64,000 bases of DNA from CAIKBL01 sp964555355 (lineage in GTDB: Bacteria > Pseudomonadota > Gammaproteobacteria > Ga0077536): positions 310,001 to 374,000 of the forward strand of contig CAZKRY010000002.1 of assembly GCA_964555355.1 (NCBI GenBank). Direction: 5' to 3'. The notes below the pieces were generated by a model, which was not told where the DNA came from, did no database searches, and worked only from the letters and a program-made list of their open reading frames with translations. Both the position numbers and the translations under genes were made by a program. Numbering within the stretch: the stretch's first letter is position 1; each line of letters starts with the position of its first letter. This document shows, one piece after another, positions 9,351 through 18,286 of the stretch.

Positions 9351-10130
9351 ATGCCAAGACTCTCGAAATTAAGCCGCAGCATTAAAAACAAAGTCGCGCT
9401 CGTCACCGGCGCCGCCAGCGGCATGGGTCGCGCCACCGCGCATTTATTTGCCGACGAAGGCGCGCATGTCGCGGTAACTGACTTGGATATCAATAAAGTC
9501 CAACATGTGGTCGATGAGATCAAAGCCGCGGGTGGCGATGCGCATGGCTGGGCGTTGGATGTTGCCGATGCCGCACAACGTCGTGCGGTCGTTGAGGCCA
9601 TTGTCGCGCGGTGGAGCGGGCTCGACATCTTGGTCAACAACGCCGGTACGGTGTTTGAATCGAGCCTGGACAACCAAGACTTCGATGCGCATTGGGCACG
9701 CACGTTCGCGGTAAACCTAACCGGCCAAGTGCAGCTTATTCGGGATTGCCTCGCACACCTCACTAAGAGTGGCGCCGGCCGCATCGTCAATATTGCCTCG
9801 ACCGAAGGCTTGGGCGCGACCAAAGGTATTAGTGCCTACACCGCGAGCAAAACCGGTGTCATCGGCTTAACGCGCTCGCTCGCCGTCGAACTCGCCGGCC
9901 GTGGCATCACCGTCAATTGCATATGTCCAGGCGCCGTGCACACCGGCATGACCTCCAATATCTCCGATCAGCACAAACTTGAATTTGCACGGCGGCGTGT
10001 GGCGTTGAAACGTTATGCCGATCCGGAAGAAATTGCGCAGATGACGTTGAGTTTGGTGTTACCGGCGGCGTCTTATTTGACCGGCGTGGCGATTCCGGTG
10101 GATGGCGGGTTGACGATTAAGAACGCGTAG
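9351..10130 (+). CDS. SDR-family oxidoreductase (FabG-like)
   Basis: 259 residues with all classical short-chain dehydrogenase landmarks: cofactor motif TGAASGMG (19-26), an Asp after the second strand (VTDLDIN, suggests NAD(H)), NNAG, the catalytic Ser in IASTEG, Tyr163 and Lys167 (YTASK), and the C-terminal GVAIPVDGGL. AAGGA precedes the ATG. It probably shares a transcript with the esterase upstream. The substrate is not identifiable. Confidence 0.9.
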   Translation: MPRLSKLSRSIKNKVALVTGAASGMGRATAHLFADEGAHVAVTDLDINKVQHVVDEIKAAGGDAHGWALDVADAAQRRAVVEAIVARWSGLDILVNNAGTVFESSLDNQDFDAHWARTFAVNLTGQVQLIRDCLAHLTKSGAGRIVNIASTEGLGATKGISAYTASKTGVIGLTRSLAVELAGRGITVNCICPGAVHTGMTSNISDQHKLEFARRRVALKRYADPEEIAQMTLSLVLPAASYLTGVAIPVDGGLTIKNA

Positions 10131-10234
10131 TGCGGCGCGAAGGCAAGGTAATTCGCCGCGGGCTTGAGCCTGCTCAAGGTGACTCTTACGGTTGCTGTTA
10201 ACTTGAAGCGCACTGCTTCAATGGAAACAATGCA

Positions 10235-10720
10235 ATGCTGCAAGAAGTCACCGGCGATATATTGCTAAGCCAAGCGCACGCCATTGCGCATGGCGTGGCG
10301 CCGAACGATCCGTTCAATCAAGGCCTCGCGCTACAACTGCGAGAGCGTTGGCCTGCGCTGTACAAGGATTTCCGGCATTACTGCCAAACACAGCATCCCA
10401 AAGCGGGCGAGCTTTGGTCGTGGATGGATGCAACCGGCAAAGTTTTCGTCAACTTGTTTACGCAAGAAGGCGTGTACGATCACGGCGCAAAACCAGGTCC
10501 GGCCAGCGAGCAGGCGGTCAGCCACGCCTTGCGCGCCTTACATCAGCTGGCGATCGCGGAGCAGTTTCGCAGCATCGCGCTACCACGACTTGCGACCGGT
10601 GTCGGACGACTCGAGTGGTCACAGGTTAAACCATTGCTTGAGCGGCATTTAGAGGGCTTGAACATCCCGATTTATGTTTATTCGAATTATCGCGCGGGAA
10701 TAAAAGGGAATGAAGCGTGA
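10235..10720 (+). CDS. Macro-domain protein
   Basis: 161 residues forming one macro domain: VTGDILLSQAHAIAHGV (ADP-ribose-binding first loop), FNQGLALQLRERWP, VFVNLFTQEG and the late LPRLATGVGRLEWSQVKPLLE loop. Macro domains bind or hydrolyse ADP-ribose derivatives. There is no partner ADP-ribosyltransferase or toxin gene beside it, so it is not an obvious DarTG pair. It stands alone between the SDR and the P-type ATPase genes. Confidence 0.85.
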   Translation: MLQEVTGDILLSQAHAIAHGVAPNDPFNQGLALQLRERWPALYKDFRHYCQTQHPKAGELWSWMDATGKVFVNLFTQEGVYDHGAKPGPASEQAVSHALRALHQLAIAEQFRSIALPRLATGVGRLEWSQVKPLLERHLEGLNIPIYVYSNYRAGIKGNEA

Positions 10721-10839
10721 CGCGGAGCGGCTGAATCGCCGCCTCGTATAGCCAAGCCACACACCGGCGTGGTGCCGCCTACGCCGCGCCCGTTGTCCCC
10801 TATCATAGGCACCTAGCCGCAGTCAGATCGCCACCATCA

Positions 10840-13338
10840 ATGCCTGTCACCGGCCTAAGCAGTGCTGACGCAAATCGCCGTTTCGTCACCGACGGCGCGA
10901 ACGAACTACCGCACAACATCGATCACGGCGTGTGGCCAGCAATCCGGGAAGTACTTGCCGAGCCGATGTTTCGGTTACTCCTCGGTGCGGGACTCATCTA
11001 TCTGCTGCTCGGCGATCTTGCCGAAGCAATGCTGCTATTGCTGTTCGCAGGTTTCGCATCCTTCATTACGGTCTATCAGAAATTGCGCACCGAGCACGCG
11101 CTCGACGCATTGCGCGACCTAAGTAGCCCGCGCGCGTTGGTTATCCGCGACGGCAGCCAGCGCCGGATTGCGGGACGCGAAGTCGTGCGTGGCGACTTGA
11201 TCGTGTTGGCGGAAGGAGATCGCGTACCGGCCGACGGCGCGTTGGTTGAGGCCGTCTATCTGCAAACGGATGAATCGCTATTAACCGGCGAATCCGTGCC
11301 CGTGACGAAGCAGGTCGCAGCGTCACCCGCGAACCGAGACGCGGAGACTCACGTTTACGCGGGTACGTTAATCGTGCGCGGTCACGGCATGGCCACCATT
11401 ACCGCGACTGGTGTGCATTGCGAACTGGGGAAAATCGGCACGCTGCTGCAGGAGGTAAAACAACCGCCTACCCCACTCACGTTGCAACTGCGCTCGCTGG
11501 TGCGCACCGTAGCCTCGATCGGATTGGTCTTGAGCGCCGGCATGGTGCTGCTGTACGGATTCAAATATGGCGAGTGGCTGCCGGGGATTTTGGCCGGCAT
11601 CGCGCTCGCCATGGCCTTGCTCCCAGAAGAGTTTCCGGTGGTCATGACAGTGTTCCTGGCCCTTGGCGCACGTCGTCTTGCCGAGCATCAAGCGCTGACC
11701 CGTCGCGCTGACACCATCGAAGCATTAGGTGCCGCCACCGTCCTCTGCACCGACAAAACCGGGACGTTGACGGTGAACCAGATGACTGTCGTGGAATTGA
11801 AGCCGTGTGAATCGGCCGTATGGCGACTAGGCACGGCGTTACCGCCGGCCTCTCTGGAGCTTGCGCGTAGCGCGCGGCTCGCGTGCGCCGAAGCGCCGAC
11901 TGATCCGATGGAGCAGGCTATTCACGCCTTACCCGTAACGCTTGGCGAGGGCGCACGGCTCCGTCACGAGTACCCCTTGCGGCCCGAGTTGCTGGCGGTC
12001 ACTCAGGTGTGGGAAATGGCCAGGACAGCGTACTGGCGGGTGGCGGCCAAAGGTGCCCCGGAGGCGATCGCGAGGCTGTGCCACCTACCTGAGAAGGAAC
12101 GCGCCGCGATGCAAATTCAGGTCGACGACATGGCGGCGCGCGGATTGCGCGTGCTCGCGGTAGCGAGCGGCCACACGTCGACGGGCCACCGCCCAGCAGC
12201 GCCAAGCGAGTTCGATCTACGGTGGATCGGCCTACTAGGCCTCGCCGATCCGTTGCGCGATACCGTACCCGGCGCCGCTGTGCAGTGCCGACAAGCTGGA
12301 ATTCGGGTGGTGATGATTACCGGAGACTATCCGGTGACGGCGCGCGCAATCGCCCTGCAAGCGGGATTCAGCGCCGATAACGTCAATACCGGAGAAGAGA
12401 TCGATAGACTTACCGATGCTGAACTCGACCAGCTGGTCGCGCGCATGACGGTTTGTGCACGCGCCTCGCCGCGCCATAAGCTGCGCATCGTCGACGCGCT
12501 GAAACGATGCGGTGAAATCGTCGGCATGACCGGCGACGGCGTCAATGACGCACCGGCGCTGCGTGCGGCGCATATCGGAATCGCGATGGGTGCACGCGGC
12601 ACTGACGTGGCGCGCGAAGCGGCGTCGATCGTGCTACTCGACGACGATTTCAGCACCATTGTCACCGCTGTGCGCGGCGGGCGCCGCATCTACGACAACT
12701 TACGCAAGGCGCTGGCCTACATCGTCGCGATTCACGTCCCGATCGCCGGATTGGCATTGGTACCGCTGTTGTTTGGATGGCCGATGTTGCTTGGGCCGGT
12801 ACACATCGTCTTCATGGAATTGATAGTCGACCCGGTATGCTCAGTAGCCTTCGAAGCGGAAAGTGAAGAGGCGGCGGTGATGCGCCGCCCGCCGCGGGAT
12901 TCGCAGGCGCCCCTCTTCCACGGACGTCTCGTCGCGTGGAGCGTCATCCAGGGATGCATGGTGCTCGCGCTTTTGCTAATCCAATTTCTGTGGTTGCGCA
13001 GTCATGGGGTAACCGACGACCAGGCACGCGCGCAAACCTTTTTGATGCTGGTCATTGCCAATATTGCGCTTATTTTCGTCAATCGCAGCTTTAGTCCGTC
13101 TCTAGCGGAAGCGTTTACGCGCGCCAATCGCGTGCTCTGGCCGGCGCTGTTAATCATCGCCGCCTTACTCACGGCTGCCTTCGGCATCCCTATCGTTCGC
13201 GAGCTTTTTCAGTTTGCGACATTGGAGTTAGATAGCCTTGCGATGGTGTTCTCGGGCTGTAGCTGTCTGCTCGTCGCGCTACAAATGATAAAACGATGGT
13301 GGGGCCCCTATGTCGCAGGCGCAAAGGCCGCAAGTTAA
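10840..13338 (+). CDS. Cation-translocating P-type ATPase (P2-like)
   Basis: 832 residues with an N-terminal cation-ATPase domain, actuator motif TGES (DESLLTGESVPV), phosphorylation motif DKTGT (D305), hinge MTGDGVNDAPAL and about ten membrane helices including a full C-terminal set, so it belongs to the P2 (Ca2+/Na+/H+-type) group and not to the heavy-metal P1B group. The M4 ion-site motif reads PEEFP where SERCA-type pumps have PEGLP, so the ion is uncertain. No metal-binding N-terminal domain is present. It appears to be a single-gene unit. Confidence 0.9.
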   Translation: MPVTGLSSADANRRFVTDGANELPHNIDHGVWPAIREVLAEPMFRLLLGAGLIYLLLGDLAEAMLLLLFAGFASFITVYQKLRTEHALDALRDLSSPRALVIRDGSQRRIAGREVVRGDLIVLAEGDRVPADGALVEAVYLQTDESLLTGESVPVTKQVAASPANRDAETHVYAGTLIVRGHGMATITATGVHCELGKIGTLLQEVKQPPTPLTLQLRSLVRTVASIGLVLSAGMVLLYGFKYGEWLPGILAGIALAMALLPEEFPVVMTVFLALGARRLAEHQALTRRADTIEALGAATVLCTDKTGTLTVNQMTVVELKPCESAVWRLGTALPPASLELARSARLACAEAPTDPMEQAIHALPVTLGEGARLRHEYPLRPELLAVTQVWEMARTAYWRVAAKGAPEAIARLCHLPEKERAAMQIQVDDMAARGLRVLAVASGHTSTGHRPAAPSEFDLRWIGLLGLADPLRDTVPGAAVQCRQAGIRVVMITGDYPVTARAIALQAGFSADNVNTGEEIDRLTDAELDQLVARMTVCARASPRHKLRIVDALKRCGEIVGMTGDGVNDAPALRAAHIGIAMGARGTDVAREAASIVLLDDDFSTIVTAVRGGRRIYDNLRKALAYIVAIHVPIAGLALVPLLFGWPMLLGPVHIVFMELIVDPVCSVAFEAESEEAAVMRRPPRDSQAPLFHGRLVAWSVIQGCMVLALLLIQFLWLRSHGVTDDQARAQTFLMLVIANIALIFVNRSFSPSLAEAFTRANRVLWPALLIIAALLTAAFGIPIVRELFQFATLELDSLAMVFSGCSCLLVALQMIKRWWGPYVAGAKAAS

Positions 13339-13382
13339 CCCGCACTTAGTATCGATAGCGATGTCGAAACGAAGAGGTTCAG

Positions 13383-13624
13383 CCAACCAATGGACGTCAT
13401 TTTTCATCGGTCGCGATGCGACCGACACGTTTAAGATTGCTCGTGGAGAACGGAACCGGGGGATTGACTCGCGAACGCTTGAGCGTTCACTCGCCCTGCG
13501 GGCGCCTTCGCTTCGCTATGGCGTCCCGATTCGCGATGCGAATCGGTCGAACCGTGCGGTGCTCATTCAACCAGCGGACGCCATTACCCATTGGTCGCAA
13601 GGCGACCAATGGGTAATGGCGTCC
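13383..13624. repeat. Palindrome cluster with two copies of a degenerate repeat
   Basis: About 240 bp of non-coding DNA between the ATPase gene and tRNA-Glu contain four hairpin-forming palindromes: 13407-13425 (8-bp stem, loop GAT), 13473-13488 (6-bp stem, loop TTGA), 13526-13546 (9-bp stem, loop GAT) and 13576-13624 (perfect 23-bp stem, 3-nt loop). The blocks starting at 13384 and 13568 are degenerate copies of each other (CAACCA..GGACG.CATT....AT.GGTCGC..GCGACC). The last palindrome includes the 3' end of the tRNA-Glu gene. The origin is unknown; it looks like a REP-type or tRNA-associated element. Confidence 0.75.
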
Positions 13625-13692
13625 CCAGGGGGAGTCGAACCCCCGTTACCGCCGTGAAAGGGCGATGTCCTAGGCCTCTAGACGATGGGGAC
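13617..13692 (-). tRNA. tRNA-Glu (anticodon TTC)
   Basis: The reverse complement folds as a 76-nt tRNA: acceptor stem GTCCCCA/TGGGGAC, anticodon loop CTTTCAC giving TTC, T arm with GGTTCGACTCC, discriminator G and an encoded CCA at 13617-13619. It follows tRNA-Ala and gltX on the same strand, so the three are probably co-transcribed. The 3' eight bases are also part of the perfect 23-bp palindrome at 13576-13624. Confidence 0.97.
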
Positions 13693-13737
13693 AGGCAACT
13701 GGCTTTGGTCGATTGCTACGCGCAACAGACGGGATTC

Positions 13738-13813
<76 letters not shown>

Positions 13814-13906
13814 GGGTATCCGTGCGGATTGGGGTCCGCAAAGAGAGGCGGGAAGGTACGCGAGGCATTTTCGAGTGTCAAGACGAAATTAGGTCATTAC
13901 GCTGCT

Positions 13907-15307
13907 TCAGCCGGCGCCCATACTGGCAAGAGCGGCGTCCAAGCGGTGCAGACAACGTGCTTTACCAAGCAGATCAAGCGTGACATCGATAGCCGGAGAG
14001 GCGGTCCCGCCCGTCACGGCCACGCGCAAGGGTTGCGCCACGAGTCCCATCTTTAAGTTCAGATTCCGCGCCACCTGTTCGACCACTCCGTGCAGTGCGG
14101 GTCGCGACCATTCGGCAAGTTCGGCCAAGCCCGCGCGCAGCGCGCGCAACACGGGTGCTGCTTCCAGCGTGAGATGTTTGGCTGCCGCGGTAGGATCGAG
14201 CGCGATATCGTCACCAAAAAACATCCGGCTTTTGTCCACTACTTCGAGCAACGTTTGTGCGCGCGTGCGTTGCGCTTCAATCATCGGATCGAGCGTGGTG
14301 CTCTCGGCAACATGTAACCCGGCTTGCGCAAAGTACGGGGCGCTCGCCTCGCGTAATCGCGCAATCGGCAAGGCCTGTAGATACTGCTGATTCACCCATT
14401 GCAGTTTTTCGAGATTAAAACTCGCGGCGGACTTGTTGATGGCATCGATATCGAATTTTTGAATCAATTCCGCGCGCGAGAATATTTCGTCGTCACCATG
14501 CGACCAGCCAAGTCGTGCCAGATAATTGAGTAATGCCTCCGGCAAAAAACCCTCATCGCGATACTGCATGACGCTCACCGCGCCGTGGCGTTTGGACAGC
14601 TTCTTGCCATCTGGTCCGTTGATCATCGGCACATGGGCATACACGGGTCGCGTTGCGCCCAGGCCTTCCAAAATATGAATTTGCCGCGGCGTGTTGTTTA
14701 AGTGGTCGTCGCCACGAATGACATGCGTCACGCCCATATCGATGTCGTCGACCACCACCGTCAAATGATAAGTCGGCGTGCCGTCCGAACGCGCGATGAT
14801 GAGGTCGTCCAACTCATCGTTGCTGAACGTGACATCGCCGTGCACACGATCGGCCACGACCAATTCACCTGCCTGCGGGGTGCGCAACCGCACCACAGGT
14901 TTGACGCCAGCAGGGGCATTCACTAGTTCGCAACAGTGACCGTCGTACTTCGGCTTTTCTTTGCGCGCCATCTGCTCGGCACGCAGTGCGTCCAGCCGTT
15001 CTCGACTGCAGTAGCAGTAGTATGCCTTGTCGTTCTTCAGGAGCTGGTCGATCGCCTCAAAGTAACGGTCAAAGCGTTGAGTTTGAAAATACGGACCGTC
15101 GTCATAGTCCAAGCCGAGCCACGCCATGCCTTCAAAAATCGCATCCACCGCTTCCTGCGTCGAGCGCTCACGATCGGTATCTTCGATCCGAAACACAAAA
15201 CGCCCACCCAAACGCCGTGCGTACAGCCAATTGAAAAGCGCGGTGCGTGCGCCCCCGATATGTAAATAGCCCGTCGGACTCGGTGGGAAACGGGTGACGA
15301 TGGTCAT
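13907..15307 (-). CDS. gltX: Glutamyl-tRNA synthetase
   Basis: 466 residues, a class I aminoacyl-tRNA synthetase. The HIGH motif appears as HIGG (residues 16-19 in PSPTGYLHIGGARTALFNW) and the KMSKS motif as KKLSKRHG, both typical of GltX, with the family length. It charges tRNA-Glu, whose gene lies 215 bp downstream on the same strand. Between gltX and tRNA-Ala there is a 93-bp spacer. Confidence 0.97.
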   Translation of the reverse strand: MTIVTRFPPSPTGYLHIGGARTALFNWLYARRLGGRFVFRIEDTDRERSTQEAVDAIFEGMAWLGLDYDDGPYFQTQRFDRYFEAIDQLLKNDKAYYCYCSRERLDALRAEQMARKEKPKYDGHCCELVNAPAGVKPVVRLRTPQAGELVVADRVHGDVTFSNDELDDLIIARSDGTPTYHLTVVVDDIDMGVTHVIRGDDHLNNTPRQIHILEGLGATRPVYAHVPMINGPDGKKLSKRHGAVSVMQYRDEGFLPEALLNYLARLGWSHGDDEIFSRAELIQKFDIDAINKSAASFNLEKLQWVNQQYLQALPIARLREASAPYFAQAGLHVAESTTLDPMIEAQRTRAQTLLEVVDKSRMFFGDDIALDPTAAAKHLTLEAAPVLRALRAGLAELAEWSRPALHGVVEQVARNLNLKMGLVAQPLRVAVTGGTASPAIDVTLDLLGKARCLHRLDAALASMGAG

Positions 15308-15407
15308 GCGGCAAGCACCTAATATGGGGACGGCGATTATACGGGTGGGGGCCGCCGGCGTCCCGCCCTAAAGAACGCGCACACACGGCCGACACAGGTA
15401 AGCCGGG

Positions 15408-16496
15408 GTGCGTCGACCGCGGTGCGATTTCATCACAACGCGAGTAGATACCGTGGGCCAGCCAGCGCCAATCAGCGACAGCGTGAGCGTCAAACTACCG
15501 ACCGATCCGAATGCGTTGGTGGCATGCGCTAAGTTACTCGCCATCAGCATCGCGGAGCATCGCGCCATGTTTGGCGCAGTGCCTCTAACCAAACATGCCG
15601 ACGTGGCTGCCCTGCTCGCCCAATCGCCGCATACGCAGACCGTAACACGCGCGGCGGCACAAGCACTGCAAGAAGCCTTCAACGTATTACGCGCGCCGCC
15701 GACACCGGCCGTCAAACCCACCGAGGTCAGCGGGGAGTTCGACAAGCGCCGGCAATTACGCATCAGTGTTTCGGCCCCAGTGCAGCTGTCGGATCCGGAC
15801 AACCGTTGGATGCTCGCCGCCACAATCAAGAATATTTCGTGGGGCGGCGCTGCGGTCCGTTGTAAAGGTTTGGTTGGCGAGATGGGGCAACGGGTGTGTC
15901 TTCACCTCCCTGCCGGCAAAAACCAGAAGATCCAAATCCTTGCGACAGTCTTACGCATCGAGCACGATGCCAAAGAGCCGGTGTATGGTCTGCGCTTCGA
16001 CAGTCTTGCGCCGGACGATGAAAAGCGCCTCCAGCAAGTGCTCGGCATCCTGATGAATTCCATGCAGCACGACGGCCGTCGTGCCGAGTCGCGCCTGGTA
16101 CAACGACTGGAAATCGAGTATGGCGACGCCGGCGAATTCCGCGCGACGCTAGAAGATATTTCCACCAGCGGCCTGATGCTGACAGTACCGGAGTCCCTGG
16201 AAATCAATCAATCCCTGCTGATTACGTTAAGCAGCGCCGACACGCCGTATGATTTAAGTTTGCGCGCGCGCGTCATGCATCAAACCAAAGTCGGCCACGA
16301 TGACTTTGCCATGTATCGCGTCGGCTTGCAGTTTGAACATCCTGACGAACAACTGAAGGGTTATGTAGCCGAAGTACTCACGCAACTCGCGGCGTTACCT
16401 CCTCCCGCCACGATTGCTACTTACGGTAGCGCGGTATGCCCGCTACCGCCGTTTGAAGAGACGCCTACGGAAACAGCGAGTCGCGCCGCGACTTAA
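15408..16496 (+). CDS. Tandem PilZ-domain protein
   Basis: Up to 362 residues from a GTG at 15408; GTG 15453 is an alternative start and neither has a strong ribosome site. After a helical N-terminal region there are two PilZ-like domains: about 110-225 (DKRRQLRISV, then KNISWGGAAV) and about 228-345 (AESRLVQRLEIEY, then EDISTSGLML). The RxxxR and D/NxSxxG motifs are the c-di-GMP contact sites in this family, best preserved in the first domain. Probably a cytoplasmic c-di-GMP effector. It is divergent from gltX. Confidence 0.8.
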   Translation: MRRPRCDFITTRVDTVGQPAPISDSVSVKLPTDPNALVACAKLLAISIAEHRAMFGAVPLTKHADVAALLAQSPHTQTVTRAAAQALQEAFNVLRAPPTPAVKPTEVSGEFDKRRQLRISVSAPVQLSDPDNRWMLAATIKNISWGGAAVRCKGLVGEMGQRVCLHLPAGKNQKIQILATVLRIEHDAKEPVYGLRFDSLAPDDEKRLQQVLGILMNSMQHDGRRAESRLVQRLEIEYGDAGEFRATLEDISTSGLMLTVPESLEINQSLLITLSSADTPYDLSLRARVMHQTKVGHDDFAMYRVGLQFEHPDEQLKGYVAEVLTQLAALPPPATIATYGSAVCPLPPFEETPTETASRAAT

Positions 16497-16669
16497 CGCC
16501 GCTCCCAGCGCAGCGGCGATTGCTTAAGCTGCATTTCGCACACCCTCCATATCTTTCCAACGCGACATCAGGTGTCGCCGAGCTTTGCGGTACTCGTCCG
16601 GTTGGGTACGATGCGCGCAGTGGCGCAATGCGCCATACGCTTCCAATTTTCTGACCCAGGGGAGATAAG

Positions 16670-17044
16670 ATGGCCCGTCGGGCAACATCCGGGTTACTGC
16701 CTAAGGAGTTTTCGGCGCTCGAAAAATGGGTCCCGGAGTGGGTTCTTGCGGATTCTTCCGCGCGGCTCGAAAAACGCTTGACCACACCATTGCCGGATAT
16801 TCGCGCTTTCTATCAGGGAATGCTCGAACACGCTGAAGCCGCACTCGCTTTCTTAGCCCAACGTCAACTCGGCCAACTCGGTGGTCCCGAAGAGCGACTG
16901 TTGAAGTTAATGCTGTCGCTGGCGGAGATCGGAACTTCGATCGAATGGTACGGCACAGGCCAATACGCCGACGCGTTTGACGCGCGGCGTTTTCCGCTCG
17001 TTGTGACGTTAGCCGACAATCAACCGCAAGGAGCGGCGGCATGA
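16670..17044 (+). CDS. Small protein in front of a Rieske oxygenase gene, unknown function
   Basis: 124 residues, soluble and mostly helical, with no motif I recognise. A GGGGAG ribosome site precedes the ATG, and the stop overlaps the start of the Rieske oxygenase by 4 bp, so the two are translationally coupled. This suggests an accessory role for the oxygenase pathway, but there is no direct sign of function. Confidence 0.75.
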   Translation: MARRATSGLLPKEFSALEKWVPEWVLADSSARLEKRLTTPLPDIRAFYQGMLEHAEAALAFLAQRQLGQLGGPEERLLKLMLSLAEIGTSIEWYGTGQYADAFDARRFPLVVTLADNQPQGAAA

Positions 17045-18282
17045 ACGAACGTTTGAATACTAGGCCTGCGATGACGGCGCCGGAACTTACGCGCCGCTAT
17101 CCTGAACTAGGCACTGGGCCGGTTCCGACGGGTCCGTACTGGCAGGCGGATTTTTACGAAAAAGAAATCGAGGCAATATTTAAACGCGCGTGGTTATGCG
17201 TTGGACGCGTCGAGCAAGTGCCGCAGCCGGGCCATTTTTTCCAAAAGAGACTGCCGACCTTTGATCTCTCCATTCTCGTCGCGCGTGGTAAGGACGGAGA
17301 AATCCGCGCCTTCCATAACGTGTGCCGACATCGCGGTAATCAAGTCGAGCTCCGTGCGAACGGCAAATGCGTCGGCTTCACTTGTCCTTTTCACGGCTGG
17401 ACCTATGGCCTGGACGGCAAATTGGCCAACGTGTTCGATGCCAAAGGCTTCTATGACCTCGACAAGAAAACGCTCGGTCTCGTCCAAGTACCGCTTGGCA
17501 TTTGGGAAGGATTCATATTCATCAATCTCGATCCAACTCCTACGCTAACGCTGCAGGAGTTCTTGGGCGAGCACGGCCGGGATTTGGAAGGCTATCCCTT
17601 TCATCGCGGAACGGCGATTTTCGAATATGAGGGAACCATTAATTGCAATTGGAAGTGTATGGTGGATTCGTTCTGCGAAACCTACCACGTGCCGATCCTG
17701 CATAAACACTCGGTTAAAGACACGTTAGCTGGCCCCGACAACCCGTATGGCCGTTTGATCGATATACGACTCAAAGGGCCGCATCGCACGCAATCGGTAT
17801 GGGGAAACATGGCATACAAACCCAACCCCGTGCAGGGGCTCGCCTTTCGTTATGCGCCAGGGCCCTCGGTCACCAGCGGCGTGGTCGAGAAAGATACGGT
17901 GTTACCCAAGGGATTGAATGAAACGCGTGCCCCCAACTGGTCCATCGACGTCACGGTGTTCTTTCCGAACTGGATTATCGTGATGGGCAGCGGCATGTAT
18001 TTCACGCATCAAATGTGGCCGCTCGCGCCGAATCGGGTGGTGTGGCAGATGCGCGGCTTTTTGCGCCCGGCCAGCAACGCCGCGCAACGCTTCGGACAAG
18101 AAAACTCCATGGTGGAGTTGCGTGACGCGGTACTAGAAGATTGCAACACGCTGGAGCGGATTCAACATTCGCTCGACCAAGGATTTCTGACAGAGTTTAT
18201 CTTCCACGACCACGAATTGGCTTTACGTCACCAGTATCACGTGGTGAAACAATGGGTCGATCAATACGAACGGAGCAAATAA
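17041..18282 (+). CDS. Rieske non-haem iron oxygenase, alpha subunit type
   Basis: 413 residues. The Rieske 2Fe-2S ligands are C95, H97, C115 and H118 (CRHRG and CPFHGWTYG). The catalytic domain carries the mononuclear-iron motif in NWKCMVDSFCETYHVPILHKHS (Glu/Asp and two His), the standard layout of aromatic-ring-hydroxylating or demethylating oxygenases. There is no beta subunit gene or reductase beside it. It sits between a small coupled gene and a PQQ alcohol dehydrogenase (4 bp downstream), so hydroxylation and alcohol oxidation may be linked. Substrate unknown. Confidence 0.92.
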   Translation: MNERLNTRPAMTAPELTRRYPELGTGPVPTGPYWQADFYEKEIEAIFKRAWLCVGRVEQVPQPGHFFQKRLPTFDLSILVARGKDGEIRAFHNVCRHRGNQVELRANGKCVGFTCPFHGWTYGLDGKLANVFDAKGFYDLDKKTLGLVQVPLGIWEGFIFINLDPTPTLTLQEFLGEHGRDLEGYPFHRGTAIFEYEGTINCNWKCMVDSFCETYHVPILHKHSVKDTLAGPDNPYGRLIDIRLKGPHRTQSVWGNMAYKPNPVQGLAFRYAPGPSVTSGVVEKDTVLPKGLNETRAPNWSIDVTVFFPNWIIVMGSGMYFTHQMWPLAPNRVVWQMRGFLRPASNAAQRFGQENSMVELRDAVLEDCNTLERIQHSLDQGFLTEFIFHDHELALRHQYHVVKQWVDQYERSK

Positions 18283-18286
18283 TTCC

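Noticed and set aside
10235..10720. DarTG-type toxin-antitoxin system
   Set aside because: Only the macro domain is present; no ADP-ribosyltransferase toxin gene lies next to it.
13383..13624. CRISPR array or integron attC array
   Set aside because: There are no regular direct repeats with unique spacers and no cas or integrase gene; the repeats are palindromes of differing length.
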